DNA of 34,576 bases from Acidobacteria bacterium 13_2_20CM_57_17 (GCA_001914785.1 MNDE01000055.1:1-34576); one strand, 5' to 3'; positions 7,772 to 16,285 are shown, numbered from the stretch's first letter. Numbers and translations: made by a program. The notes: generated by a model not told the origin, from the letters alone.

Positions 7772-8968
7772 TCAGCGGCGGGAAACTTTGACCGCGCCGC
7801 GGCTGGATTTTTCCAGCGTGTCCGATTGGAGATATTGCTTGGCGTGCGCGTCGCCCTTCAAATACGCGTCCCAGAAAGCAAGGGACGCGGAATTGGTGTA
7901 GTCAAAAATATTTCCGCCTTGCTCAGCGCGACCAGGAGCGAGAGTGCTTGGCGTGATGAAAGACATGTGGTTCGCGCCTTCCATAAACAGGTGATATTTG
8001 TCGCCGGGCTGGCTGCGCTCGAAGGGAGTTTTGTGCCATGCAGGGCTCGCTACCGGGCCAAGGCTGTCGAGCGATCCGGTCATGCCCATATACGGCAATG
8101 AAATCTTGTCGAACGAATGTTCGTTCAAACCGAATTGGCCGGGCCCTTGTGGCGAAAGGCAAAGGGCTGCTTTAACACGAGGATCGGCAAAATTCCTGCC
8201 GGGCTGGCCGGGAAGATCCACGAGCGCGCCGGCGACGGCTTCCGTGGTGTACGAACCCATGGAATGGCCGCCGACGCCGATACGGTCGCCATCAATCTTT
8301 CCCAGGAGCCCAGGCACGCGCTTCCCGGCCAAGGGTAGCGCATCCAGGAGGTAAGAAACATCCAGCGGACGGCTCTCCCAAAGAGCACGTTTTTTCAGCG
8401 CGTCGCGTACCGCCTGCAGGAAGCGGATGTTTTCTTCGCCTTGGTTGCGCCGCTGCACCGCGGAGTCATCATGAGTGGGCTGAATGGTCACGTAGCCGTA
8501 GCTCGCCCAGTGGCGCGTCAGTCCATCACAGCAATTCCGCGAGCCGCCGGCCCCGTGCGAAAAGACAATGACGGGGTACTTCCCGGCAGGATTGGGATAA
8601 AAAATTCGCACGTGCAATTCTTTGCCACGCTTCGCATCGTGCAAGACGAGGTCTTCGGCTTCAGAGACGGCGTACGGACCTGGTTCCAGCTTGTAACCAT
8701 TCGCGTCACTCGAAGCTGCAACTGGAGCAGAGGGCGGAGGAGAGGCCGGGGGATGTATCGCGGGAGTCGGCGCGGGAATACGATTCGCGGGCAGATTCCG
8801 GGCGCGGAAACCCGTGCCACCTGTGGGACGCGTGATGAAATATGCGAAAATCAAACTCAGAGTAGCGATTAACAAAACGTTGGTGATCCGGCGCACAGCG
8901 CGGCGGCGGCGTATGTAGTCGCGCGGGAGAGGAGGCAAGAGCCTTCGAACGTGAGCCAAAAGGAACAT
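7772..8968 (-). CDS. Membrane-anchored alpha/beta hydrolase (chlorophyllase/PAF-acetylhydrolase-like)
   Basis: A 398-residue protein from ATG 8968. A basic N-terminus (RRRRAVRR) precedes one hydrophobic segment (ITNVLLIATLSLIFAYFI, about 29-46), then a Pro/Ala-rich linker, so the catalytic domain is likely held on the periplasmic face. The domain shows the oxyanion strand-loop YPVIVFSHGAGGSRN, the nucleophile elbow GVGGHSMGS with Ser about 236, an acidic candidate in the GMTGSLDSLGP loop, and a catalytic-His candidate in LFMEGANHMSF. This arrangement and the dienelactone/chlorophyllase-like spacing indicate an esterase or lipase-type hydrolase. The substrate is unknown. The reading frame continues 29 codons upstream to 9055; ATG 8968 is chosen because it leaves a compact anchor, though the ribosome binding site is weak at either start. 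Confidence 0.82.
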   Translation of the reverse strand: MFLLAHVRRLLPPLPRDYIRRRRAVRRITNVLLIATLSLIFAYFITRPTGGTGFRARNLPANRIPAPTPAIHPPASPPPSAPVAASSDANGYKLEPGPYAVSEAEDLVLHDAKRGKELHVRIFYPNPAGKYPVIVFSHGAGGSRNCCDGLTRHWASYGYVTIQPTHDDSAVQRRNQGEENIRFLQAVRDALKKRALWESRPLDVSYLLDALPLAGKRVPGLLGKIDGDRIGVGGHSMGSYTTEAVAGALVDLPGQPGRNFADPRVKAALCLSPQGPGQFGLNEHSFDKISLPYMGMTGSLDSLGPVASPAWHKTPFERSQPGDKYHLFMEGANHMSFITPSTLAPGRAEQGGNIFDYTNSASLAFWDAYLKGDAHAKQYLQSDTLEKSSRGAVKVSRR

Positions 8969-9271
8969 AGCGCGTTTGAGCTTCGACGAATTTTCAGCGG
9001 GCCTGGTTACAAACCCAGTCCGGATCAAAAAGTTTCGGGGCTGGTCTCTGACCACCCAACGGAACTTCCACTGTAAAACGCAGCGGCTGGGAAGACTCGG
9101 TGAGCGGGCCCTCGTTATTGTAGCAAGAAAAACTGGTCCGGGCGGCTGCTCAAATCCTTGACTTTTTCTGGAGGAAGGCTATTGTCTGCGTGCCGGGTTT
9201 TGGGGATCGTGTACCTGCGCCGAGAGTTGGCGAGAGCTTAAGGCCGGGAAAAAACGCCGCAGCGATGCAGA
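8969..9271. other. Divergent intergenic region
   Basis: Between the hydrolase (minus) and the small membrane protein (plus) I see no convincing gene, repeat or hairpin. Promoters for both directions should lie here, but none is strong enough to mark. Confidence 0.4.
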
Positions 9272-9478
9272 GTGGGCTTCGCGACGGCGAGAAGTGAAGC
9301 GCGAGTGGTCGAACAAAAGAGACTCACGAAGGGCAGGGCTGCCCTCTTGCTGATCCTGTCCGCCTTGGGCGCGATTGTGTCCGCGACGATGCTGCACGGA
9401 TGGCACGTCTACTTGGGGTTCGCTATTGTGGGAATTGTCCTTTTCATGGGGTTCTTCCTCTGGAACCGCAAAGACTGA
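9272..9478 (+). CDS. Tiny two-helix membrane protein
   Basis: A 68-residue frame from GTG 9272 (or 57 residues from GTG 9305, VVEQKRLTKG). After a basic start come two hydrophobic helices, AALLLILSALGAIVSATML and VYLGFAIVGIVLFMGFFLW, ending NRKD. The positive-inside pattern suggests a hairpin with both ends in the cytoplasm. It ends 36 bp before the S9 peptidase on the same strand, so it may be its short leader gene. The clear two-helix pattern argues that it is real, but no family is recognised and neither start has a good ribosome binding site. Confidence 0.5.
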   Translation: MGFATARSEARVVEQKRLTKGRAALLLILSALGAIVSATMLHGWHVYLGFAIVGIVLFMGFFLWNRKD

Positions 9479-9514
9479 GTTCACGTCTCTCGCAATAAAT
9501 GGAGGTATCGGGCG

Positions 9515-11623
9515 ATGCGCAAGGTGTCTTTGATTCCTATTGCGATGGCAACCTGCGGGTTGTTTGCGTTTTCCGCGGGAGCACAGGAAACAGGGAAAGC
9601 CGCGAAGGCTGCGGCTTCCACGACGCCCACAATTGATCAGTCACTCGAATGGAAAAACGCGTTCAGTCCAAAAATTTCGCCGGATGGGAAGCGCGTGGTT
9701 TACGAAGTGCAGAAGGCCAATTGGGAGGACAACGCGTTCGACAGGAACTTATGGATTGTGGACGTTGCAACCGGCGAATCGCACGCGCTGACTTCGGCGA
9801 AAAAATCGAGCACCAATGCCGCGTGGTCGCCGGACGGAAAATGGATCGCGTTTATTTCCGACCGGCCCGGACAAATCAAGGACACGCCGGAAGGCAAGAA
9901 ACAACTCTACGTTATTTCCGCGGACGGCGGCGAGGCGCAGCAAATTACCAAGACTGAAAATGATGTGAATGCTTTCGATTGGGCACCGGATTCCAGGCGC
10001 ATCGCTTTTTCGATGTCGGACCCGGAACCAAAAACGCTGAAGGACCGCAAAGAAAAATACGGCGAATATTCCGTGGTTCACTCCGATTACCAGATGGCGC
10101 ATCTCTGGATCATCGATCTTCCGGACGACTCGGCGAACGCCGCGCCCGAAGCAAAGCGCCTTACGGAAGGAGATGCGTTCAGCGTAGGGAGTTTCGCGTG
10201 GTCTCCTGATGGGACGCGCATCGCATTCAGCGCGCAGAAAGACTCGGACCTGATTTCCTCTTTTTCCGAAGATATTTACGTGGTGAAAATTGCAGATAAA
10301 TCCGTAAAGAAAATTGTGGACACGCCGGGGCCGGACACAAATCCGAAATGGTCGCCCGATGGAAAGAAGATTGCGTTCGAGACTGCGGCAGGCGCGAAAT
10401 TCTTCTACTACACGAATGTAAAAATCGCCGTGGTGCCCGCGGAAGGCGGAACGCCGCAGATTTTGACGGAAGCGTTCGACGAAGATCCCGGGCTCATCGG
10501 CTGGGGACCGGACGGAATTTATTTCGCCGCCGAACAGAAAACCTATGCGCATCTTTTCCGGCTCAATCCCGCGACAAAAGCAATTGACAAACTGAGCGCG
10601 CCGGATCACCTATCATCTTTTTCGTTTTCGTTTTCGCAGGATTACAAAGTGGCCGCGTACCGGGCCGCACTCGAAAACCAATATGCGGAAATCTACTCCT
10701 CGAAAGTCGCGCCGTGGGAAGGCAAGAAACTGACGGACATGGGCGATCAGCTCAAGGGTTTCACGCTGGCGCGCCGGGAAGTGATTTCCTGGAAATCGGC
10801 GGACGGCACCACGATTGAGGGAGTCGCTTACAAACCGGCCAATTTCGATCCGGGGAAAAAATATCCGTTACTGGTGGTGATTCACGGCGGGCCCACGGGA
10901 GTGGATCAGCCCATCGTGAACGCGGACCGCTACTATCCAACCGAGCGCTTTGTAGCAAAAGGAGCGCTGGTGCTGCGGCCGAATTACCGCGGTTCGGCGG
11001 GCTACGGCGAAAAATTCCGCGCGCTGAACGTGCGCAATCTCGGCGTCGGAGATTATGCCGACGTAATTTCCGGAGTGGACGCGCTGATCGCCAAAGGCTG
11101 GGTGGACAAAGATCGCATCGGCTCGATGGGCTGGAGCCAGGGTGGCTACATTTCCGCGTTCATCACGGCATCGAGCGACCGTTTCAAGGCCGTTTCCGTA
11201 GGCGCGGGGATTTCCGACTGGATGACCTACTACGCGAACACGGACATCACTCCGTTTACGCGCCAGTATCTGCACGCGACGCCGTGGGATGATCCGGAAA
11301 TTTACAAAAAAACTTCGCCAATCAGCTACATCGCGAAGGCGAAAACGCCGACGCTGATCCAGCATGGCGAAAATGACCGCCGCGTCCCGATCCCCAATGC
11401 CTACGAACTGCGGCAAGCGCTGGAAGACCACGGCGTGCCGGTGAAGATGGTGGTGTACAAAGGATTCGGCCACGGGATCACGAAACCGAAGCAGCAGCGC
11501 GCGGTGATGGAAGAAAACGAAAAGTGGTTCGCGCAATACATCTGGGGCGAAAAACAGGAGGAACCCAAGACGCCCGAGCCGAAAGCAGAAGAAAAGAAAT
11601 CCACTGCTGCGATTAATCCATAA
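9515..11623 (+). CDS. Secreted S9 family peptidase (prolyl oligopeptidase superfamily, acylaminoacyl-peptidase-like)
   Basis: A 702-residue exported serine peptidase. Residues 1-24 are a signal peptide ending GAQ. Residues about 40-390 form a beta-propeller with repeated WD40-like/PD40 blades: WSPDGKWIAFISD, WAPDSRRIAFS, WSPDGTRIAFS and WSPDGKKIAFE. The C-terminal alpha/beta-hydrolase domain carries YPLLVVIHGGPTG (oxyanion loop), the nucleophile in MGWSQGGY (Ser about 541), Asp about 621 in HGENDRRVP, and His about 653 in GFGHG. Most relatives have GWSYGG or GGSYGG, so the Gln after Ser is a mild variant. A charged Lys/Glu/Pro tail (about 680-702) follows the domain. GGAGG stands nine bases before ATG 9515. 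It probably degrades imported or periplasmic peptides, since such enzymes are abundant in Acidobacteriota. Confidence 0.94.
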   Translation: MRKVSLIPIAMATCGLFAFSAGAQETGKAAKAAASTTPTIDQSLEWKNAFSPKISPDGKRVVYEVQKANWEDNAFDRNLWIVDVATGESHALTSAKKSSTNAAWSPDGKWIAFISDRPGQIKDTPEGKKQLYVISADGGEAQQITKTENDVNAFDWAPDSRRIAFSMSDPEPKTLKDRKEKYGEYSVVHSDYQMAHLWIIDLPDDSANAAPEAKRLTEGDAFSVGSFAWSPDGTRIAFSAQKDSDLISSFSEDIYVVKIADKSVKKIVDTPGPDTNPKWSPDGKKIAFETAAGAKFFYYTNVKIAVVPAEGGTPQILTEAFDEDPGLIGWGPDGIYFAAEQKTYAHLFRLNPATKAIDKLSAPDHLSSFSFSFSQDYKVAAYRAALENQYAEIYSSKVAPWEGKKLTDMGDQLKGFTLARREVISWKSADGTTIEGVAYKPANFDPGKKYPLLVVIHGGPTGVDQPIVNADRYYPTERFVAKGALVLRPNYRGSAGYGEKFRALNVRNLGVGDYADVISGVDALIAKGWVDKDRIGSMGWSQGGYISAFITASSDRFKAVSVGAGISDWMTYYANTDITPFTRQYLHATPWDDPEIYKKTSPISYIAKAKTPTLIQHGENDRRVPIPNAYELRQALEDHGVPVKMVVYKGFGHGITKPKQQRAVMEENEKWFAQYIWGEKQEEPKTPEPKAEEKKSTAAINP

Positions 11624-11719
11624 ATATCGACCAGCGAATGTGATCCTCCTAGCTGGCGACATTCGACTTTGCAGCACGGCAGCGCGTTCCTTTAACACTA
11701 CCAATGGCATGAACACTGC

Positions 11720-13447
11720 ATGACATCTTCCGCCGAACTTCCAGACAAAATGAAGGCCGCGGGATTGCGCGAGTGGCTGATCGCGCTGGGCGTTTCGATG
11801 GGAACCGCGCTGCTGGTGATTGCGCCCTTTTTCTGGCTGGGCAACGCCTCCGGCCACGACTTCGGGTTTCACGCGGCCTCGTGGCTGGACGCCGCGGGGC
11901 AGTGGAAAGAAGGGATTTTTTCCCCGCGGTGGACGGAGTGGGCGAACCACGGATTCGGCGAGCCGCGATTTATTTTTTATCCGCCGCTTTCGTGGATGCT
12001 GGGGGCCGCGCTCAGCTTTGTGGTTCCATGGAGTGCGGTGCCGGGATTCTTCATCGTCATCGCGCAGACCTTGGCGGGAATTTGTTCGTTCGCGCTGGCG
12101 CGGCGATTTTTGCCAAGGAATGCGGCCCTTTTTGGAGCAGCGTGTTACGCGGCAAATCCGTATGCGCTGCTGGTCGTTTACATGCGCAGCGACTTTTCGG
12201 AGCAGCTGGCATGCGCGCTGATGCCGTTGGTTGTGCTGACGGGATTACAGCTTTGCGGACTCGTGGAGAATCGGCGGCGATCCTTTTCGCGGGCGATGGC
12301 GTTTTTCGCATTGGCGTTCGCGGCGGTGTGGCTTTCCAATGCGCCTGCGGCGGTGATCACGAGCTACAGCGTGGCGCTCATTTTTGCGTGGGCTGCGCTT
12401 GAAAAGAAATCGATGCAGCCGTTGTGGCGCGGCGCGGGCGGATTGGCGCTGGGCTTTGGATTGGCGAGCTTTTACCTAGTGCCGGCGGCTTACGAACAGC
12501 GCTGGGTGAATATCGGGCAAGTGCTTTCCTTGGGCCTGCAACCCGCCGACAATTTTCTCTACACGATGGGCAACGATCCGGAACACAACGTATTCAATTG
12601 GATCGCGTCGAGTGTTGTGGTCCTGCTGCTGGTGATGACAGGAATCGCGGCGATTGCGGCACTGCAAAGGACTATGCAGGGACAAGAAAGCGACGACAGA
12701 AAGAAACTTTGGCGCATGTTGCTGGTGCTTTGCGCGGCGGCAGCGATTCTGATGACCAGGCAGAGTTCGTTTCTTTGGCTGTACCTTCCGAAGCTGCGAT
12801 TCGTGCAATTTCCGTGGAGGTGGATGGCCATTGTGGCGGTGCCGTATGCGTATTTTTCAGCGGCCGCGATGATGCGGCAGCGCGTGCGTTGGATCTGGTT
12901 TGCGCTTGTGCTTATCGCGGTTTGCGGAACGGCGACGGTGCTCGTCAAGAAAACGTGGTGGGATTCCGATGACATTCCATCACTCCAGGAAGCGGTTGCG
13001 AACGACCAGGGTTTCGAGGGCACCGACGAATACGATCCCGTGGGCGACGATCATACGAACTTGCCGGAAAAGTCGGCGCGAGTGCAGGTTCTGCCCGCCG
13101 AGGAATCCGGAGGACACGCGCCGGAAGCCGAGATTCGTATCGAGCGCTGGACCGCGGAAGAACGCGTCGTGCGAGTGGTCTCGAGCGAGCCGCTGCGAGT
13201 GGCGCTGCGACTGCTGGACTATCCGGCGTGGCACGTGGAAGTGAACCGCAGGCCTGTGACACCGCAGCATGCGGAAACCAACTGCGAGATGATCGTGGCG
13301 CTCGGTACCGGGACGGAGCGCATCACGGTGCGGTTTGTGCGGACTCCGGATCGAACGCTGGGAAGCGCCATCTCCTTGTTGGGAGTGCTGACGCTGCTGG
13401 CGCTGTTGAATGCCGGCGGCGTGCGGCTGCTTTCGGCGAGCCCCTGA
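11720..13447 (+). CDS. Large polytopic membrane protein, GT-C-like (6-pyruvoyl-tetrahydropterin-synthase-related membrane family)
   Basis: A 575-residue protein with about ten membrane helices followed by a soluble C-terminal beta domain (about 430-550) and a last helix (SLLGVLTLLALLNAGG). An early extracytoplasmic loop reads GHDFGFHAASWLDAAGQWKEGIFSPRWTEWANHGFGEPRFIFYPPLSW; the acidic/His start and the FYPP element are typical of YfhO/PTPS-related membrane proteins and of GT-C glycosyltransferases that use lipid-linked sugars. A role in adding sugars to lipids or cell-wall polymers is therefore a reasonable inference, but the donor and acceptor are unknown. The ATG at 11720 lacks a good Shine-Dalgarno; an in-frame ATG at 11750 is an alternative. 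It follows the peptidase after a 96-bp gap on the same strand. Confidence 0.72.
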   Translation: MTSSAELPDKMKAAGLREWLIALGVSMGTALLVIAPFFWLGNASGHDFGFHAASWLDAAGQWKEGIFSPRWTEWANHGFGEPRFIFYPPLSWMLGAALSFVVPWSAVPGFFIVIAQTLAGICSFALARRFLPRNAALFGAACYAANPYALLVVYMRSDFSEQLACALMPLVVLTGLQLCGLVENRRRSFSRAMAFFALAFAAVWLSNAPAAVITSYSVALIFAWAALEKKSMQPLWRGAGGLALGFGLASFYLVPAAYEQRWVNIGQVLSLGLQPADNFLYTMGNDPEHNVFNWIASSVVVLLLVMTGIAAIAALQRTMQGQESDDRKKLWRMLLVLCAAAAILMTRQSSFLWLYLPKLRFVQFPWRWMAIVAVPYAYFSAAAMMRQRVRWIWFALVLIAVCGTATVLVKKTWWDSDDIPSLQEAVANDQGFEGTDEYDPVGDDHTNLPEKSARVQVLPAEESGGHAPEAEIRIERWTAEERVVRVVSSEPLRVALRLLDYPAWHVEVNRRPVTPQHAETNCEMIVALGTGTERITVRFVRTPDRTLGSAISLLGVLTLLALLNAGGVRLLSASP

Positions 13448-13730
13448 GTAGAACTGAGAAAGGCCTCACCCTGAAGGGGTGAGCTACAGGCTCGCGGTGC
13501 GATTTCTAGTTAACAATCCGATCCGTCGACCACATTAGCCGCTCGGCCCAACGTGCCACTGCGGACCCGCCCATCCGCTTCGCAACCCGCACCAAACAGG
13601 GACGCCCACGCGCTTCACTTCGACCACAACTGCCGTCTCCTCATCGACGGCAAACCCGTTTAGAATCAACATTTACACACGCCTCCCCGTAACTGTTCAT
13701 TCTAAACTACTTACACAAATTATAAGTCCT
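13448..13730. other. Intergenic stretch with REP-like hairpin and a possible gene tail
   Basis: This gap starts with a REP-like hairpin (13465-13483). Further on, one plus-strand frame ends HFDHNCRLLIDGKPV with TAG at 13661-13663; it looks like the end of a coding sequence with no matching start, so it may be a decayed gene fragment. The AT-rich stretch 13665-13735 separates it from the convergent Cys/His protein gene. Confidence 0.35.
13465..13483 (+). repeat. REP-like hairpin followed by GCTAC
   Basis: CTCACCC and GGGTGAG pair around a TGAAG loop and are followed by CTACAGG, the same layout as the hairpin at 13848-13867. Confidence 0.55.
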
Positions 13731-14408
13731 TTACATGCAACACTTACAAAAAACAGGGGGGATGGGGGCAGTTATTGTTGCGGGCATTGGATGAGACGCG
13801 TGGGATGAAGTTGGAGATGGGGAGGGAGAAGAGGAAAAAGCAGGTTCCTCAGGCCTGAAGGCCTGAGCTACAGCAGCGGAATGACAATTCACGGGCGGTG
13901 GGGCGGGGTCGGGTTGTTGGGGTTGGTCGGGTTTGGGGGCGGGCGGGTAGAGGTAGTCGGTGTTGCCTTTGACGGAATTGCGGATGGATTGGCGCCAGCC
14001 GTCGGAGCCGAAAGCGTTGATGTATTCGTGTTGCGAGATGTGGATGGACTGCATGAGAGTTTGGGCCAGGTAGGCAACGGTGCGGGCGGCTCTGGGTTTT
14101 ACATCGCCACGGACGACGGCGGGAATGAGGCGTGCCAGGGCGGTGCTGAGATCGCAGGCGGAGAGGTAGTCGCCAGAGAAGAAGTAGGCCAGGTCTTTGC
14201 CGAGTTTTTGCGTGGTGCCGGCGCGGGCTTCTTTTTGGGCGTGGTAGAAGCAGAAATGGGCGTTGTTGCGGACACGAGGGGTGCGGCAACGGCGGCCATC
14301 CGAGAAAGTGAAGGTACACAAGGACACGCGGTCGGTTTTATTTGTGGCCGTAAGACGGCCAACTTTACGTGCGGCCGTAGAACGGCCGACTGCTTTGAGA
14401 GAGGACAT
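13731..14408 (-). CDS. Cys/His-motif protein embedded in a REP-like hairpin cluster, unknown function
   Basis: A 225-residue protein from ATG 14408, with AAGGAG six bases upstream. The N-terminus has a nine-residue tandem repeat (VGRSTAARK, VGRLTATNK) encoded by two hairpins. Residues about 31-56 hold a C-x8-C-x11-C-x3-H arrangement (CTFTFSDGRRC ... FCFYH), probably a zinc-binding knuckle. A helical domain follows (about 70-145: DLAYFFSGDYLSACDLSTALARLIPAVVRG, TVAYLAQTLMQSIHISQHEYINAFG). The C-terminal third is Pro/Ser-rich and looks disordered; one REP-like hairpin lies inside it (VAQAFRPEE). I associate this Cys/His-plus-helical architecture with families found repeatedly in Acidobacteriota genomes, but I know of no function. 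It has no HUH transposase motif, so it is not a REP-associated tyrosine transposase. DNA or RNA binding is a guess from the Cys/His motif. Confidence 0.72.
   Translation of the reverse strand: MSSLKAVGRSTAARKVGRLTATNKTDRVSLCTFTFSDGRRCRTPRVRNNAHFCFYHAQKEARAGTTQKLGKDLAYFFSGDYLSACDLSTALARLIPAVVRGDVKPRAARTVAYLAQTLMQSIHISQHEYINAFGSDGWRQSIRNSVKGNTDYLYPPAPKPDQPQQPDPAPPPVNCHSAAVAQAFRPEEPAFSSSPSPSPTSSHASHPMPATITAPIPPVFCKCCM
13848..13867 (+). repeat. REP-like hairpin inside the 3' part of the Cys/His protein gene
   Basis: CTCAGGCC and GGCCTGAG form a perfect 8-bp stem with a TGAA tetraloop, followed by CTACAG. It is read through in the coding frame of the minus-strand gene. Confidence 0.7.
14345..14388 (+). 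repeat. Two tandem hairpins with 27-bp pitch inside the 5' coding end
   Basis: TGGCCGT/ACGGCCA (14345-14361) and CGGCCGT/ACGGCCG (14372-14388) are perfect 7-bp stems with three-base loops. Their 27-bp spacing equals nine codons, so the hairpins encode a nine-residue tandem repeat at the N-terminus of the Cys/His protein. Confidence 0.7.
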
Positions 14409-14452
14409 AAAAGTCTCCTTAGAGTTGAGTTTTGGATGCTGAGTAAAAAAGA

Positions 14453-14472
14453 GGACAGGCTGAAGCCTATCC
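14453..14472 (+). repeat. REP-like hairpin (GGACAGGC type)
   Basis: GGACAGGC and GCCTATCC pair with one mismatch around a TGAA loop and are followed by CACC. The core matches the GACAGGC core of the hairpin at 14707-14726. Confidence 0.6.
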
Positions 14473-14487
14473 CACCAAAAACAAGAA

Positions 14488-14507
14488 CGCCGGCAAGGGT
14501 GCCGGCG
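14488..14507 (+). repeat. REP-like hairpin (CGCCGGCA type)
   Basis: CGCCGGCA and TGCCGGCG form a perfect 8-bp stem with an AGGG loop and are followed by CTACG. Confidence 0.65.
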
Positions 14508-14706
14508 CTACGAACATGGTCCTAAAACAGAAACGCCCCGCTGGGTGGCGAGGCACAATTTTCAACAGGGGTATTATATCACAACGGTAATGCAGGTCGA
14601 AGCAAAAATAGAGGCAAGACCAGCACCCTGAGAACCGTGGGGTGCGGTACCCTGCGAGCGTCTGCGCCACGCACGCCTGGAGGTCCGTCAACTTGCCTGG
14701 CTAAGA

Positions 14707-14726
14707 GACAGGCAAGAATGCCTGTC
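14707..14726 (+). repeat. REP-like hairpin (GACAGGCA type)
   Basis: GACAGGCA and TGCCTGTC form a perfect 8-bp stem with an AGAA loop. It lies just past the 3' end of the S41 peptidase gene and could also stabilise that mRNA end. Confidence 0.65.
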
Positions 14727-14743
14727 CAACTGCAACTGCCTGG

Positions 14744-16120
14744 CTATTCGTGACCGCTGGGCTCTTTCGAGCTCAGTTTTTCGGCGGCGAGTTTTTGGGC
14801 GGTGGTTAGGGCGTCGGGGGCGGGAACTTTTACGTCGGGTTCGACGCCGGTTCCTTCCCAATTGGTTTTGCTGATGGGATTGATGGCGCGGGCGAAGGGA
14901 ACTCCGATCATGAAATGGGCGTCAATACGGTGACCGGAGACGGGATGGGCGCCGCCTCCAGTGGTTTCGCCGATGAGGGTGGCGCGCTTCAAATTCTTGA
15001 GGTTGTAGCTGAACTCCTCGGCGCCGGAGAAAGTTTGCTTGGACGTGAGCACATAGGCGGGCTTGCCGTCCAAACGCTTGCCGGACACGTAGGGCAAAGT
15101 CCAATACTGATGCGTGGAATCATCTTTGCGCTCCCAGATGTCGTTCAGGTGAGTGGGCTCTGAGAAAAGGTAGGTGGAGAGGAAGGCGATCATTTTGGGA
15201 TCGCCGCCGCCGTTTTCGCGCAAGTCGAAAATGATGGCATCGACGTTAGCGAGGAAATTCATGGCGGCAACAGCGGTGGGCCCGCACACGTCCGGGTCAG
15301 CGAAAAAATTGAACTTGAGGTAGCCGACGTTGCCGGAGAGGATCTCCACCTTTTCGAAGCCGCAGTTCATGCGTTTCATGTCCTTGCGGTAACGGGCGCG
15401 GTCCTCGGCATTGGGCGGGCCATCGGGACGGTCCGGCAGAGGCGCGGGGCTGAAGTTCATGCGGAGATGCTTGTCATGGCTTACTTCCTGGAAATTGTCG
15501 GTGAGCATTTTGGCGAAGGCATCGCCGTCGGTGATGGAATCGTAGTCGCCTTTTTTCTGTTTTGCTTTGACAGCGTCTGCCATCTTTTTCGCCGTTTCCG
15601 CAAAGACGTAGAACTCATTAAGCTGGGCGATGGCGCCGTCAATGACGCGCGTTCGCGTGGCGGCGTCAATCTTGTAGTTCAAATCCGACAGCTTGGTGCC
15701 GGGAGGAACGGCGCGCACTCCAAAGCCGACGACCTGGGCGGGATCGCCTTCTTTCACTTCCAACTTGCCGATGGCGGATGTTTCGCTGCGGCGCTCCTTG
15801 ACGAGGAATTCGAGGCGCAGCGGTTCGCTCTTGACGATTTGGAGCAGGTCGAAGCCGCCGGTCATGCCGCGGAAGTGCATCTCCTGGTCCACGGGCTTGC
15901 CAGGATCGTACTTATGGAAGTAAGCGTCCAATTGGGCGCGGTCACCGCTGTTAAAGGCGTCGAGCCAGGCTTTGAAGGTGTGGCCTGCCGGAGTATCGGG
16001 AATGGCGGACTGCGGCTGCGCGGCCGCTTGAGGCTGGGGACTCGTTTGCGGAGCCAATGCAGCCGCTAAAGCTAAAACCAAAGCGAAACAGGATCTCGAG
16101 AACAATGGTATGGAAAACAT
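14744..16120 (-). CDS. Secreted S41 family peptidase (IRBP/C-terminal-processing type)
   Basis: A 458-residue exported protein. Residues 1-24 are a signal peptide (SCFALVLALAAALAPQ), then a Gln/Ala/Pro-rich linker. Residues about 45-140 are an N-terminal domain (TFKAWLDAFNSGDRAQLDAYFHKY), similar to the SnoaL/NTF2-like cap often seen on acidobacterial S41 proteins. The protease domain has NVGYLKFNFFADP, DAIIFDLRENGGGDPKMIAF and the nucleophile motif TSKQTFSGAEEF with Ser about 365; GETTGGGAHPV and EGTGVEPDVKVP complete the fold. No PDZ domain is visible, as in retinoid-binding-protein-like members. GAGGTGCC stands before ATG 16120. It likely trims or degrades periplasmic proteins; the target is unknown. 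It is transcribed away from the two LTN-domain genes, with REP-like hairpins at its 3' end. Confidence 0.92.
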   Translation of the reverse strand: MFSIPLFSRSCFALVLALAAALAPQTSPQPQAAAQPQSAIPDTPAGHTFKAWLDAFNSGDRAQLDAYFHKYDPGKPVDQEMHFRGMTGGFDLLQIVKSEPLRLEFLVKERRSETSAIGKLEVKEGDPAQVVGFGVRAVPPGTKLSDLNYKIDAATRTRVIDGAIAQLNEFYVFAETAKKMADAVKAKQKKGDYDSITDGDAFAKMLTDNFQEVSHDKHLRMNFSPAPLPDRPDGPPNAEDRARYRKDMKRMNCGFEKVEILSGNVGYLKFNFFADPDVCGPTAVAAMNFLANVDAIIFDLRENGGGDPKMIAFLSTYLFSEPTHLNDIWERKDDSTHQYWTLPYVSGKRLDGKPAYVLTSKQTFSGAEEFSYNLKNLKRATLIGETTGGGAHPVSGHRIDAHFMIGVPFARAINPISKTNWEGTGVEPDVKVPAPDALTTAQKLAAEKLSSKEPSGHE

Positions 16121-16285
16121 GAGGCACCTCAGCGGGGAATCGCAGCTGGTCAGTTTGAATTCTGACCCCGATTGTCACGATCAAGAAAATTCAAACTGGC
16201 CCGTTGCCCGAGGAATTCCCGATGGGAACGTTTGACGGGCGAAGTATAACACTGGGATCGCGGGCGCGGGAATGGTGTAAAGTTC

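Larger units (their letters stand above)
14409..14743. other. Gene-free gap filled with REP-like hairpins
   Basis: No gene is seen between the Cys/His protein start and the S41 peptidase stop. The gap holds three hairpin elements listed separately and two copies of GCCTGGCTA (about 14694 and 14740) bracketing the last one. AAGGAG for the Cys/His gene lies at its left end. Confidence 0.55.

Noticed and set aside
9749..10609. Minus-strand frame of 286 codons opposite the S9 peptidase propeller
   Set aside because: Arg/Phe-rich shadow; the plus strand carries clear propeller repeats and a catalytic triad.
13731..14408. REP-associated tyrosine transposase (RAYT)
   Set aside because: There is no HUH motif or catalytic Tyr helix; only a Cys/His motif and a helical region are seen.
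13731..14726. CRISPR array or integron attC sites as an explanation for the hairpins
   Set aside because: The hairpins differ in sequence and spacing, there are no equal repeats with spacers, and no cas or integrase gene is present.
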